NCBI GenBank assembly: GCA_029582165.1
Contig: CM055873.1
Span: forward strand, 41,476,795-41,540,794
DNA: 64,000 bases
Reading direction: 5' to 3'
From: Portulaca oleracea
Lineage: Eukaryota; Streptophyta; Magnoliopsida; Caryophyllales; Portulacaceae
Shown here: positions 36,236 to 47,420 of the stretch, one piece after another
Numbering within the stretch: position 1 is the first letter of the stretch
Layout of the letters: every line of letters begins with the position of its first letter
Notes under the pieces: generated by a model
The model's input: only the letters and a program-made list of their open reading frames with translations
What the model was told of the DNA's origin: nothing
Database searches by the model: none
Translations under genes and position numbers: made by a program

Positions 36236-36475
36236 AAAATTTGGGCGCGTCGCTACGCTCGTGCCGAATCTGGGAATCGATCCGTAGCGAGCGCTACACA
36301 CTGCGTAGCAAACGCTACGCTCTAAACAGTGGCCGAACAGAAAGACAAGGAGGGCTCCGTAGCGAGCGCTACGCATGGTGTAGCGAACGCTACGCTCTAA
36401 ACAGTGGCCAAACAGAAAGACAAGGAGGGCTCCGTAGCGAGCGCTACGCATGGTGTAGCGAACGCTACGCTCCCA
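36236..36475. repeat. Athila spacer: 75-bp tandem duplicate with near-palindromes
   Basis: Between integrase and ORF2. A 75-bp unit (CTCTAAACAGTGGCC ... ) is repeated at about 36320-36394 and 36395-36469. Each unit ends in two near-palindromes CGTAGCGAGCGCTACG and GTAGCGAACGCTACG. Further copies at 36283 and 36304 carry single-base changes. It is the same motif as in the LTRs. Confidence 0.85.
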
Positions 36476-36789
36476 GACTTAAAAAAAATTCAATTGTTCC
36501 TCGTCCCTCTTCTCCTTAGCTTCTCCTTCAACTTATCTCCTCTAAAACCAATATGCTTCAAATCTTACACACAGCCTCCAAACCTCCCTCGTTTTTTTTT
36601 CTTTTTCTTCTCCTCCCACTGATGATTTCCCTTTTTTTTCTCTTTTTTTTTCATTTTTTCTTTTTTCTCTTTTTTTTTCTCTTTTTTTTTCTTTTTTTTT
36701 CTAGAACTAATTCCTCATTACAAGCATGGGTTTCCTCCCATGAAGCGCTTGCTTAAGGTCCTTAGCTTGACCATTGACCGGATCTTAAC

Positions 36790-38725
36790 ATTAGGTATCG
36801 GGGAGGAAAGTCACCATAGTCCCCGCATACTCTTCGCTCATGACATATGGTTTGACCTTAAAAGTTTCCCCCTTCTTGTTCTCCAACTCCACAACTCCAC
36901 CCGGGTGGAGCTTGACAATGACAAAGGGTCCCGACCATTTGGTCTTTAATTTGCCCGGGAAGAGTTGGAGGCGAGAATTGTACAACAATACTTGATCACC
37001 CACCTTGAAGTTCCGGTAATTGAGGTGTTTGTCATGCCAAGCCTTTGTCCTCTCCTTGTAGATCCGATTGTTCTCATAAGCTTGCTGGTGGATCTCCTCC
37101 AATTCTTCCAATTGGAACAACCATTTCTCCCCCGCGGCCTTTGCATCAAAATTCACTTTCCTTACCGCCCAAAATGTTTTGTATTCGAGTTCCACCGGGA
37201 AGTGGCATGCCTTACCATAGACCAACCGGTAAGGGGTGGTGCCTATGGGAGTCTTGAATGCCGTCCTATACGCCCATAGAGCATCATCAAGTTTGTCCGC
37301 CCAATCTTTTCTTGAAGACGCAACGGTCTTTTGAAGGATTTCCTTAATAGCCCGGTTTGTGATCTCCACTTGCCCTTGAGTTTGGGGGTGGTAGGGCAAT
37401 CCTCTCTTGTGATTCACCCCATACTTCTTGAGCAATGCCTCAAATTTCTTCTCAATAAAGTGAGGCCCATTATCACCAATGACCACTCTTGGGATGCCGA
37501 ACCTAGGGAAGATTACCCTCTTGAAGAACTTGGAGACCGTATTGGCATCATATCTTTGGCTTGCAATTGCCTCGGCCCATTTGGAGACGTAATCTACCGC
37601 CACCAAAATGTATTCATTCCCCCTTGACGAAGGAAATGGGCCCATGAAATCAATTCCCCACACATCAAAAATCTCACATTCAAGTATATAGGTCAAGGGT
37701 GCTTCATTTCTCCTAGAAAGACTCCCAACTCTTTGGCATTCATCGCAAGCCTTGACATGAACTTCTACATCTTTGAAAAGCGTCGGCCACCAATATCCGC
37801 ATTGAAGAACCTTGGTTGCAGTTTTATCCTTTCCCCCATGTCCTCCACATGGCTTGTTGTGGCAATGATTTAAGATCTCCGGAACCTCGCTCTGAGCTAT
37901 GCATCTTCTATATAGGCCATCATTGCATATGCGGAACAAGTAAGGCTCGTGCCAAATATAGTGCTTGACGTCACAAAAGAATTTCTTCCTTTGGTTTGAA
38001 TGGAGCTCGGGCGGGACCACATCCGAAGCAAGGTAGTTCACAATATCGGCGAACCACGGGGTCTCCTCTTGGATAGCAAGCAACTTCTCGTCCGGAAAAG
38101 AATCATTGATAGGCCGGGACTCCAATTCAACAAGGATTCGTGAAAGGTGGTCGGCCACCACGTTTTTGGAACCGGCTTTGTCCTGGATGGTGATGTTGAA
38201 TTCTTGCATTAGTAGCAACCAACGAATAAGCCTCGGCTTGGCCTCCTTCTTGCCTAGTAGATACTTCAAAGCCGAGTGATCGGTGTACACCACTACTTTG
38301 GAAATCAAAAGGTATTGGCGAAACTTGTCCAATGCAAAAACAATAGCCAACAACTCCTTCTCCGTAGTGGTATAATTGCGTTGGGCGGCGTCTAAGGCAT
38401 GACTTGCATAATAAATGACCCTTGGTTGCTTATCCTTGGTTTGTGCTAGGCATGCCCCCACGGCATAGTCGCTAGCATCGCACATAACATCGAACGGTAA
38501 GCTCCAGTCCGGTGGTTGAACTACCGGTGCGGTGGTCAAGGCCTCCTTCAATTTCTGAAACGCTTCAAGACACTCATTAGTAAAGACAAAAGGGGCATCC
38601 TTGCATAGAAGCTCAGTGAGAGGTCGAGCAATTTTCGAAAAGTTTTTGACAAATCGCCAGAAACCCGCGCGGTCCAAGAAAACTACGCACCCCCTTGCCA
38701 GTGGTGGGGGGTGGTAGGCGCTCAA
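36790..38725 (-). CDS. pol: Athila RNase H and integrase (pol C-terminal part)
   Basis: Open for 644 codons on the minus strand. From the start: the RT connection (FWRFVKNFSKIARPLTELL), RNase H (MCDASDYAVGACLAQ, TTEKELLAIVFALDKF, VVYTDHSALKYLL), the integrase zinc region (HCHNKPCGGHGG ... CDECQ), and the core with VWGIDFMGPFP, VIGDNGPHF and HPQTQGQVEITNRAIKE, then the C-terminal domain (DQVLLYNSRLQLFPGKLKTK). The apparent start lies in RT sequence, so this is the continuation of the upstream frame after a frameshift near 38700 and not a separate gene. Confidence 0.9.
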
Positions 38726-41700
38726 TGACCTCCACTTTAGCTCTATCCACCTCTATGCCCCGCTTTGAAATCACATGGCCGAGGACAACACCCTCTTCAA
38801 CCATAAAATGGCATTTTTCCCAGTTAAGAACTAGATTGACATCTTGACAACGAATCAACACTTTTTCTAAATTTGCAAGACAATCGTCAAAGGTATACCC
38901 ATACACACTAAAATCATCCATAAAAATCTCCATAAGACTCCCCACATGGTCCGAGAAAATAGCCGACATGCACCTTTGAAAGGTGTCGGGCGCATTACAT
39001 AACCCAAAGGGCATCCTCCGGTATGCGAAGGTGCCAAAAGGGCAAGTAAATGTGGTTTTGTCTTGGTCTCTTGGGTGAATGGGTATTTGAAAGAATCCCG
39101 AATAGCCATCAAGAAAGCAAAAATGGGATTTACCGGCGAGTCTCTCTAGCATTTGATCAATAAAGGGCAAAGGGTAATGGTCTTTGAGGGTCACCTTGTT
39201 TAATTGTCTATAGTCAATGCACATGCGCCACCCATTCACAACTCTAGTGCTAATCAATTCTTGATGCTCATTTTCAATAACAGTCATGCCACCCTTCTTG
39301 GGTACACAATGCACGGGGCTCACCCATTCGCTATTAGCGATAGGGTAAATGATCCCGGCGGACAGCAATTTAACGATCTCTTTTTTAACCACTTCTTGCG
39401 TATTCGGGTTTAATCGACGTTGTGGTTGTCTACATGGTTTAGCATCTTGCATAAGATCGATAGCATGCATGCAAATAGAAGGGGATAGACCCTTGAGATC
39501 CTCAATAGCATAACTTAAGGCACTTCTATGTTTTCTAAGAACACAAAGAAGTTTTGAAGTTTGAGTGCCATCAAGGTTAGCATTAATGATCACAAGGAAT
39601 GTTTCCTCCTCACCCAAAAACTCATACCTCAAAGTGGATGGCAAAGGCTTGAGCTCAACTTGTGGTAATTTCTTTGACTTGATTGGTCTCTCGGTGACGA
39701 CCTCTTCAATCTCCATGCATTGCACAAATGTTTCATCCGGGGAAAACTCCTCAACAATGGGAGTAGCATCCAAAAGGTCGGTGAAGAACTTCACATCGTC
39801 CCCGTCCGTTGTTGAAGAACGAGTGCCCATCAAGCTTGCTTCAAGTGGATCATCAAAAGCACCTTGGAGGAATAGAGACTCCCATAAAGAATCATCGACC
39901 GCATCCTCAACCACATCAATTGCATAGCATGAGTCATCAAATGTCGGGTGCTTCTTTCCCTCCTCGAGATTGAACACTACTTGCTCTCCCCCCACATTGA
40001 GAGATAGTCTCCCATTTTGCACATCAATCATAGCCCCAGCCGTGGCCAAGAATGGCCTCTCAAGAATAATAGGGGTATGTAGGTCCTCATCCATCATCTC
40101 CGATATCACAAAATCACAAGGGATGAGGAATTTACCAACTTGGACCGGAATGTCCTCCAAGATACCCATTGGCCTCCTAATCGACCGGTCCGCAAGTTGC
40201 AAATTAATGGTGGTTGGAGTGAGCTCATCGAGGCGGAGCTTTTGACATATTGACCATGGCATGACACTCACACTAGCCCCAAGGTCACAAAGGGCGTTTC
40301 CTATCTTCATCTCCCAAATTGAGCAAGGTATATAAAAACTTCCGGGATCGCCAACTTGGTAGGAGTTTTGTTGAGATGATGGCACTACAATCACTGTAAG
40401 AGAAATGGTGTTCTCATGCCGGATCTTCCTTTTGTTGGTCAAGAGATCCTTGAGATACTTCTTGAAAACCGGGACCTCCGAAATCGCATCTAGGAAAGGG
40501 ATATTCACGTTAAGCTTTTTGAGCATATCAATGAATTTGGAGAACTTAGCTTCATCCCTTGTCTTGACAAGTCTCTCGAGGTATGGAACCAGTGGCTTAT
40601 ATGGTTTGAGTGGTTGGGTGATCGGGTCATGTTCAACCCCCTTCTCAACACTCTTCAGTTTAGGCTCCTTCCTCTCAATTTCGCTGGACTCAATGCCTTC
40701 ACTTCCCTCTTTCCCATCAACAATGTTATCCTCACCTCCCTCCTCATGAGTGATGTCAACAACATCTCCACTCCTCTCTCCCAACGGTTCCTCCTCTACC
40801 ATAGAAGGGCCCTCATAAGTAGTTCCACTCCTCAAGTGGATTGCGTTGACTTGCTTCTCCTGTCCTTTCCCATTGTTGGGGTTTGGCATGGTTTGGCTTG
40901 GTATAGGTTGGGGAGCTCGCACGGATTGTTGGGCCATTTGAGCCACATGGAGCTCAAGTTGGTTGATTCGGTTTTCTTGGTTGGTTAAAATCTTTTGAAG
41001 CATTGCTTTCAATTCCGGATCTTGAGTAGAAGAGGATGGTTGTGGGTTGGTGTGGTTATAGTAAGGTTGTTGTGGAGGAAGGTTTTGAAAGTATTGGGGT
41101 TGGTGGTATGTAGGGTTTTGAAATGTGTTTTGGCCGTGAGGGCGAACAAGAGGTTGAGGTTGGTTAGAAAACCCGGGAGGGAAACTTCGGTTTCGAGCAT
41201 TGTATGCCGGGTTTCCTTGTGGTCTAATGGGATGGTTATTGGAATAGGAGAAGTTGTTGTTGGGGTAGATGGCATTGGCTTGCTCCATGTCGTGGTACCC
41301 TAGGCATTGACCATTAGGGTGGTACCCATTGCAAACGTTGCATTCAACCATGTTGCTATCGGGCATGGATGAAGGGCCTTGCATCTCTTGAACGTCATTG
41401 ACTTGCCTCGAGGTATCCATGAGGGCAAACTTTTGACTCAACTCCGAGATTTGATCGGCAAGGTGTTTCAACACGGCATCACTAGATGAAGATCCTTCCC
41501 CTCTTCGCGAACGGTCCGAATCCCAATTCGGAGAGTTTTGTGCTAGCTCATGAAGGAAAACATTCGCCTCCTCAGCGGTCTTGCCAAGAAAAGTTCTTCC
41601 CGAGGCATTATCAATCAACTCTCTCAAATGTCCATTGAGCCCTTGATAGAAGGTATTAAGGAGCAACCAATCATCCAAGTTGTGATGAGGAACTCTGCGT

Positions 41701-42319
41701 TGAAAATTCTTATGCCCCCAAGCATCAAAAAGTGACTCTCCTTGCTCTTGTTTAAAATTGAAGATATCTTGCCGAAGATGGGTCTCATCTGGTGTAGAAC
41801 CTCTTGAGGAAATCTCCACTCAACTTCTCCCAAGTGTCATAAGTTCCAGGAGGACAAGTATTGAGCCAAAGCTTGGCTTTCCCCGCTAAAGTCAATGGAA
41901 AGAACTTAAGCTTCATGTAGCTTGGCGGAACTCCTGGTATTTGGACATAACCGATCCTCTCTTCGAACTTGTCGATATGGTCAATGGGACTCTCCCTGTC
42001 AAAACCATTGAACGGGTTTTGCTCAAATATGTTCACGAAGTTGGCCTTGAAGTCGCATAAGGCATTATCGCAGAGGTAGAACGATGGGGTTGCCTCCTGT
42101 CCCTGGAGTGGGTGTATTGTACCAAGCTAAGGGACGGGGTGGGTTTTGTGGTTGACCACCTCTTTGGCCCTGGCCTCCTTGGCCTTCCATGGCGGCTTGT
42201 TGTTGTCGTTGCTCCCGACGACGTCGACGAGTACTACCGCGGGCTCTCCGAGCCGAAGCTTCAATCTCGGGGTCGAGGGGGACGAGTGGGGCTTGATCTC
42301 TATGAGACCTTGTCTGCAT
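38613..42319 (-). pseudogene. gag-pol: Athila gag, protease and reverse transcriptase (three frameshifts)
   Basis: The start is ATG 42319 (MQTRSHRDQAPLVPLDPE). The frame breaks near 42065, resumes at 42036 (NPFNGFDRESPIDHIDKFEE, LKFFPLTLAGKAKLWL: the gag core), breaks again near 41800 and then runs open 41819-38613. That part has SLFDAWGHKNFQRRVPHHNL, a zinc knuckle-like CNVCNGYHPNGQC near 41340, the protease motif CDLGASVSVMP near 40270, and RT with GYSGFFQIPIHPRDQDKTTF, MPFGLCNAPDTFQRCM and catalytic IFMDDFSVYG near 38920. A third frameshift near 38700 separates it from RNase H. Confidence 0.9.
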
Positions 42320-42432
42320 ACAACACTAACAACAAGGACGCGTAAAATTATCCTAGGACCTAGACTCACAAAACCTCAAGCAGGTAGAAGGATTCAAAAC
42401 AAAAACCTAGAAACAAAACAACGAGGAGCTAG

Positions 42433-42455
42433 GGGCACTAGGCCCAGCGCCATTT
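42433..42455 (-). promoter_or_regulatory. Athila primer-binding site (tRNA-Asp-like, imperfect)
   Basis: Just inside the 5' LTR the minus strand reads TGGCGCTGGGCC. Athila elements usually start TGGCGCCGTTGCC, complementary to tRNA-Asp. The first six bases fit, the rest is diverged. Confidence 0.55.
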
Positions 42456-42457
42456 TG

Positions 42458-44129
42458 TGTACAGCGGTTTGCAGGCCGGTTTAAATTGTCGAACTCAGGG
42501 AGCCTGTGGCCTAAATTCTCGTATTTTGTTTCGGTTTTAGCCTTGAATCAAGAAATAAATTACGGAGCAAGGATCACTTTGATTATGACAAAATTAAAAC
42601 TGGAAAGATGGTTAACTAGGTGATAATTAGACAAAGAGAGGTTCGGGAGTTTTAGACACTTAACGGAATCTTTGATCAAGGAGTTTTCATGACTAAAGCG
42701 CATAAAGTTGGATTTATCCATGGAACAACGCAGGAAAGGGGCCACGATGAATCTCCTCCCTCGAGGAAGATTCAAATTAACTACCCTATGTCCACCATGG
42801 ACCATCGGGGTTGAGAATTGCGTTAATTCCTAGTTAAGCCTACACTTACCCTCGTAAGCGTAGACCTAACTATCCCACTCTAGGCTTCCCATTGAGTGTA
42901 TAACGATTCGAAGAGCTCTCGGACCTTGAACCGCCACCCCCAATGAGAAGACACCAAGTGGAAATAGACTCCTCCAACTAAAACACACTTTAATCAATAA
43001 ACACCTTAGCCAAAACCCATTAAGGCCTTAATCACCCCCTCACCTCAAGGAAGATTAGCCTCTAGACATGGTGGAGAAATTAGTAACACACAACCAATAA
43101 AACCCTAGCATGGTTCTACTCAAAGGATGGATATTAAAACTAACCACTATGATTAACAACATAAAACTACACTAAACACAAGCAACAAAGCATTTGGAAA
43201 CATTAAAATGAGGAGAAAATAGATTATACCTAAATGGATGAGCAATAAATTGGCAATAAATGAAGAGCAATAATACCCAAATGATGAAGAGCAATTGGCC
43301 TTGATTGAAGAAAGTAATTAATCAACAAAGTAGAAGTTAATCCCCCAAAAGCTAATCCTAAAACTCTTGAAAGATAGAAGATGTAAAGGGAAAGAAAATA
43401 AAGCTCCAGAAAAAAAAAACTCTCTCTTGAAAATGACAAGACGGGCTAATTAACAAAGGGGAAAAAGGGCCAAAACACAGTCGTTTTGGCCGAAAATTAT
43501 GCAGGAAAGAAGGTCGTCGCGAACGCTACGGACATCGTAGCGTTCGTTACGACCCAAAGCAGGCGAACATTTTAGCTCCAAGACGTCCGCTATGCCCAGC
43601 GTCGCGACCCAGTCAATCATCCGTAGCGAACGCTACGGAGGGCGTAGCGAACGCTACGACCGTCAGCAGGAAAACTTTGAAAATCAGGGCTTCATCGTAG
43701 CGGGCGCTACGGCCTTGGGCAGAACCTTCTGCCTGGGCTCGTAATGATCGCTACAATAGGCGTAGCGACCGCTACGCTCTTCAAGTGATCTTCCATCTAA
43801 GTATGGGGGCGTAGCGATCGCTACAGCTGTTGTAGCGAACGCTATGAGCCTGGATGCCCCATACTTAGCCTTTTGGCCCGAAATCCCTCTCCTTTACGCA
43901 CGGCTGGTCTCCCTTGCTTCTCGGGTCTTCACCACGGCATCAAATCAGCTCCAAAGGTCTCGGGATGACCGAGTTATCGCCTTTTTTCGCAACTTCGCCC
44001 CCTTTTATTATTCTCCAAACTTAATACCTAAAAATCACAAAACACGTAATAAATAACCATTTTATCAGGGAACGGCAATAGACTTGAGCGTAAATGAGTG
44101 GTATTTAGCCCCTAAAATGGGACTAAACA
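42458..44129 (-). repeat. Athila LTR (5' LTR of the element)
   Basis: 1672 bp and nearly identical to 29919-31582; differences gather at the CG-rich palindromes (43516-43850). It is followed by the second ACCAG target copy. Confidence 0.95.
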
Positions 44130-44134
44130 ACCAG

Positions 44135-45131
44135 CAGTACCTAATTTGAGGAAGTCTCTTAGATAAAGACAAGAGCCTGTGTGGCTGAAGGACTTTGTCC
44201 AGTCTTGTAAAAAATCTTCCTCTAATTCTCAATCACAGAGTTTTGCAAGTATAAGTAATGGTGCGATTTATCCTTTATTTAAAGCATCAGATTTTGCTCA
44301 TTATTCTTTAGACTTTATTGCTTCTCTTGTTGCGACAATGAATGTCTCAGAACCAACTAATTATCAGCAAGCTGCTAAGTTGTCGGAGTGGGTTAAAGCA
44401 ATGAATGAAGAGTTACATGCCTTAGAGCAAAATGGAACCTGGCCGCTTACATCATTACCACCAGGGAAAAAGGCTTTAACATCCAAGTGGGTATACAAAG
44501 TCAAGTTCAAGCCAGATGGAGGTATTGAGAGGTATAAAGCCAGATTGGTCATCAGAGGATTCGAACAAGTCAAGGACAAAGATTACAAACATACTTTCTC
44601 TCCTGTTGCCAAGCTTACAACTGTAAGAATTTTCATTGCTTTAGCTTCAATAAAACAATGGTCTCTTCATCAATTGAACATAAATAATGCTTTTTTACAT
44701 GGGTTCATTGATGAAGAGGTTTATATGTTGCCTCCTGAAGGTTATAACAAGGCTGGAAAAGGTCAGGTTTGCAAACTAGAAAGATCTTTATATGGTCTTA
44801 AACAAGCCTCCAGGCAATGGAATCTAGAGTTAAGCAAATTTCTAAAAAAAAGTTGGTTTTTATCAAATCTAAGAACGATTATTCTTTGTTCATTAGAGAA
44901 CAAAAAGGTTTAACTACTTTTGTTTAGGTGTATGTTGATGATTTGTTTATTATAGGAAGTGATATTCAAGGGATTATTGAGCTAAAAAGGCAATTACATG
45001 TAGCATTTACTATCAAGGATTTGGGTTTAGCCAGATATTTCTTAGGCATTGAAATTTCTAGAGATAATTCTGGTACTTTTTTAAATCAAAGAAAGTATAT
45101 ATATGATATTCTTAATGATGCAGGGTTGTAG
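44135..45131 (+). pseudogene. Copia reverse transcriptase
   Basis: Continues the Copia frame right of the Athila target duplication. RT begins WVKAMNEELHALEQNGTW near 44390, with KWVYKVKFKPDGGIERYKAR, VIRGFEQVKDKDY, HQLNINNAFLHGFIDEEVY and LYGLKQASRQW. A break at about 44911-44926 precedes the catalytic MYVDDLFIIGSD. DVNNAF is usual where INNAF is seen, so a catalytic Asp is changed. The frame stops at 45129-45131. Confidence 0.9.
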
Positions 45132-45895
45132 GGAGCAAAGCCTGCTAAGTTTCCTCTCCCAAAAGGGTTGAAATTATCCTCAGAAAAGGGAAAGCTCTTG
45201 AAGATCCAGAAAAATATAGGAGAATTATTGGTCGACTGTTGTATTTAACCTTGACAAGACTGGATATATCTTATTCTGTACAACTTTTCAGTCAATTTCT
45301 CCAAACCCCTACAGAGCCACAATATAATGCAGCACTTCATGTTTTAAGATATCTTAAAGGCACTATTAATCGAGGGTTGTTTTTTTCCAGTTAATTCAGG
45401 TCTAAATTTACAAGGATTTTGTGATGCTAATTGGGGATCATGTCAGATGACGACGAGATCCCTTACAGAGTATACAATATTTCTTGGGAAATGCCTGGTT
45501 TCCTGGAAAACTAAGAAACAGAATACGGTTGCAAAATCAACAGCAGAAGCAGAATATAGAGCGATGTCTACTACCACATCTGAGTTGGTTTGGATAGCAA
45601 ATCTGTTGCAAGATTTGAGGGTTTCTTTCAAATCGCCTGTTATTCTACATTGTGACAACAAGGTAGCGATACATATAGTAGATAATCCGGTTTTTCATGA
45701 AAGAACCAAGCATCTCAATATCGATTGTCATTATATCAAAGACAAGATAACTGAAGGTTTTCTTAAAACTTCTCATGTGTCTTCAACGGAACAATTTGCA
45801 GATGTCATGACAAAACCTTTAGGAGAACTTCAACGTAATTATTTGTCAGCTAAACTTGGAATGTTGGATGGTCCTCCTGGAAGAGGGGGAATGTG
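45132..45895 (+). pseudogene. Copia RNase H
   Basis: The RT-RNase H connection is frameshifted at 45132-45420. Then FCDANWGSC, VSWKTKKQNTVAKSTAEAEY, LHCDNKVAIHI, HLNIDCHYIKDKI and FADVMTKPL follow, the full Copia RNase H pattern. It ends GRGGM at the stop just before the 3' LTR, overlapping the polypurine tract GAAGAGGGGGAA. Confidence 0.9.
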
Positions 45896-46090
45896 AGAGT
45901 TAGTTTAATATTTAGTCTGTTATAAATAGGATTAGGATAGTAGTTTCTTGTATTTCTTTTATTTTCTCTTTCTTGTTTCTTTATCTTTCTTCCGTTTCTA
46001 GGTGTATAAGTGTTAGTCTCTATATCTCAATTAGCAACATAGATCTGACACTTTTTTCTTCCAATTATTAATTCTTTCCCATATTTCTCA
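45892..46090 (+). repeat. Copia 3' LTR
   Basis: 199 bp, TG...CA, followed by AGTTG. It differs from the 5' LTR at about seven positions, mostly transitions. Confidence 0.95.
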
Positions 46091-46095
46091 AGTTG

Positions 46096-47420
46096 CTTCA
46101 TTTTTAATATTTCCTATTTGCATGAGACATAACCAATCTGCATGTTTCATTGTGTAAAAATATATAATGGAGCAAACATGGAACTTTATTTTATTAGATA
46201 ATTTGAGTATCACAACAACGTTGATCATGAAAGTGGTTGCAAGAGTGTTTGGAGTAAGGGCACTGATATTCAATTATTGGATGATAGGATTAGTAAGGGC
46301 TTTTGTGAACTAAGATCGGGATTAATTAAAAGTGTTTTGCGTCTTTATGAGTTGCCTCAAATCTTATATATTCTTCCTTTAGTTCACTGTCGAGACGCAA
46401 CAAGTAAAATCACTATCTATTTCGCATGCATCTTGTCTCTTTTAACACATTTCTTTATCGTTGGTAATGTCGACATGTCTTATATGTGTGATGATTACTT
46501 CGAAATATCCTTTTTAAGCAATTATAAAGTATATACCTCTACTTGTTCCTCATCACGTGTCTTTTAATGTTGATTTTTCTTTTAATACAAATAGCTTAAA
46601 GTTTGGTTATTTAATAGTTTAATCACTACTTTTCAACTTTTTTTTATCTATTTACTTAGCAATTACATGTTCAGTTTAGAACTGGTGTTTGTCTAACTAG
46701 GTTTATTATATCCTATGTTTGTCTGATTCAAAACCATAGTGCTAGAGGAGACGAAATTGACTCACTATGATGACATTTTACATCATGCACTTACAATTAA
46801 ATAGAGTCTGTGTGACCTGTGACTCCACATAGATTAAGCATGAATTAGTTTTGATCAATACACCATTATGCTAGACTGCAATAAGCCATCAATCTCACAG
46901 TTTCTACATGTGAAAATTTTCTTTTTGCCTCCAGTAAAATTCTTCCTATTAATATAGCCAACACTAAACAATGATTAAAACATATTATCCTACCAAAAAC
47001 TAGGCGAAGTCAACTATTTTACACAAAATAAAATAACAAAATCAAGAGTTATATTTATATATCAATTAAATAGATGAATACATTTTAATTTTTCGAGTAT
47101 CAATTATGAGAAGAAATGCATTAAAAAATACAAAGATGAAAACATGAAAAAGTGAAAAATAAAGTTGTAAATTTAAGAAACTTTATTTGAATTGACTTAC
47201 CTTTAAAACACAAGTTCGACTAAGCATATATTTAATTAAATACCAAAAGTGAAAATAAAAGTTCTTAGTTAAATTACAAATTTCGAATTGATTCTACAAA
47301 TGAGAAGCATTTAATCATGGTAATATACATACTAATCCTTTCTAATCTATATGTATCTTCTTCTTTTTTCTTCTTTTAATACAAATGAAATCTACATGGT
47401 GCGTAAATTGAATCTTCCCG
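46096..47420. other. AT-rich intergenic stretch, 3' side of the membrane-protein gene
   Basis: No coding region recognised; the open frame at 46277-46567 has no domain. 47340-47420 is the likely 3' untranslated region of the gene on its right. Confidence 0.5.

Larger units (their letters stand above)
29919..44129 (-). mobile_element. Athila-type Gypsy element (14.2 kb)
   Basis: Two LTRs of 1664 and 1672 bp (plus-strand ends TGTACAGCGG and GACTAAACA) are bounded by ACCAG at 29914-29918 and 44130-44134. The element reads right to left: LTR, tRNA-Asp-like PBS, gag-protease-RT, RNase H-integrase, spacer with palindromes, an Athila ORF2 (env-position) gene, a 2.8-kb 3' region and a G-rich polypurine tract. 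Only a few breaks are visible in the ORFs, so it is younger than the Copia host. Confidence 0.95.
26609..46090 (+). mobile_element. Copia-type LTR retrotransposon (5.27 kb net) with nested Athila element
   Basis: Two 199-bp LTRs beginning TGTGAGAGTT and ending TTTCTCA are flanked by the 5-bp duplication AGTTG (26604-26608 and 46091-46095). By eye the LTRs differ at about seven positions. Domain order is gag, protease, GAG-pre-integrase, integrase, RT, RNase H, that is, integrase before RT as in Copia. Size and short LTR suggest the Ale/Retrofit group, but this is tentative. A 14.2-kb Athila element splits it between integrase and RT. Stops and frameshifts make it non-autonomous. Confidence 0.95.

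Noticed and set aside
40405..41303. Plus-strand open frames of 90-124 codons
   Set aside because: Shadows of the long minus-strand Athila gag-pol frame.
46277..46567. 96-codon plus-strand frame
   Set aside because: No domain, AT-driven composition, no promoter or splice context.
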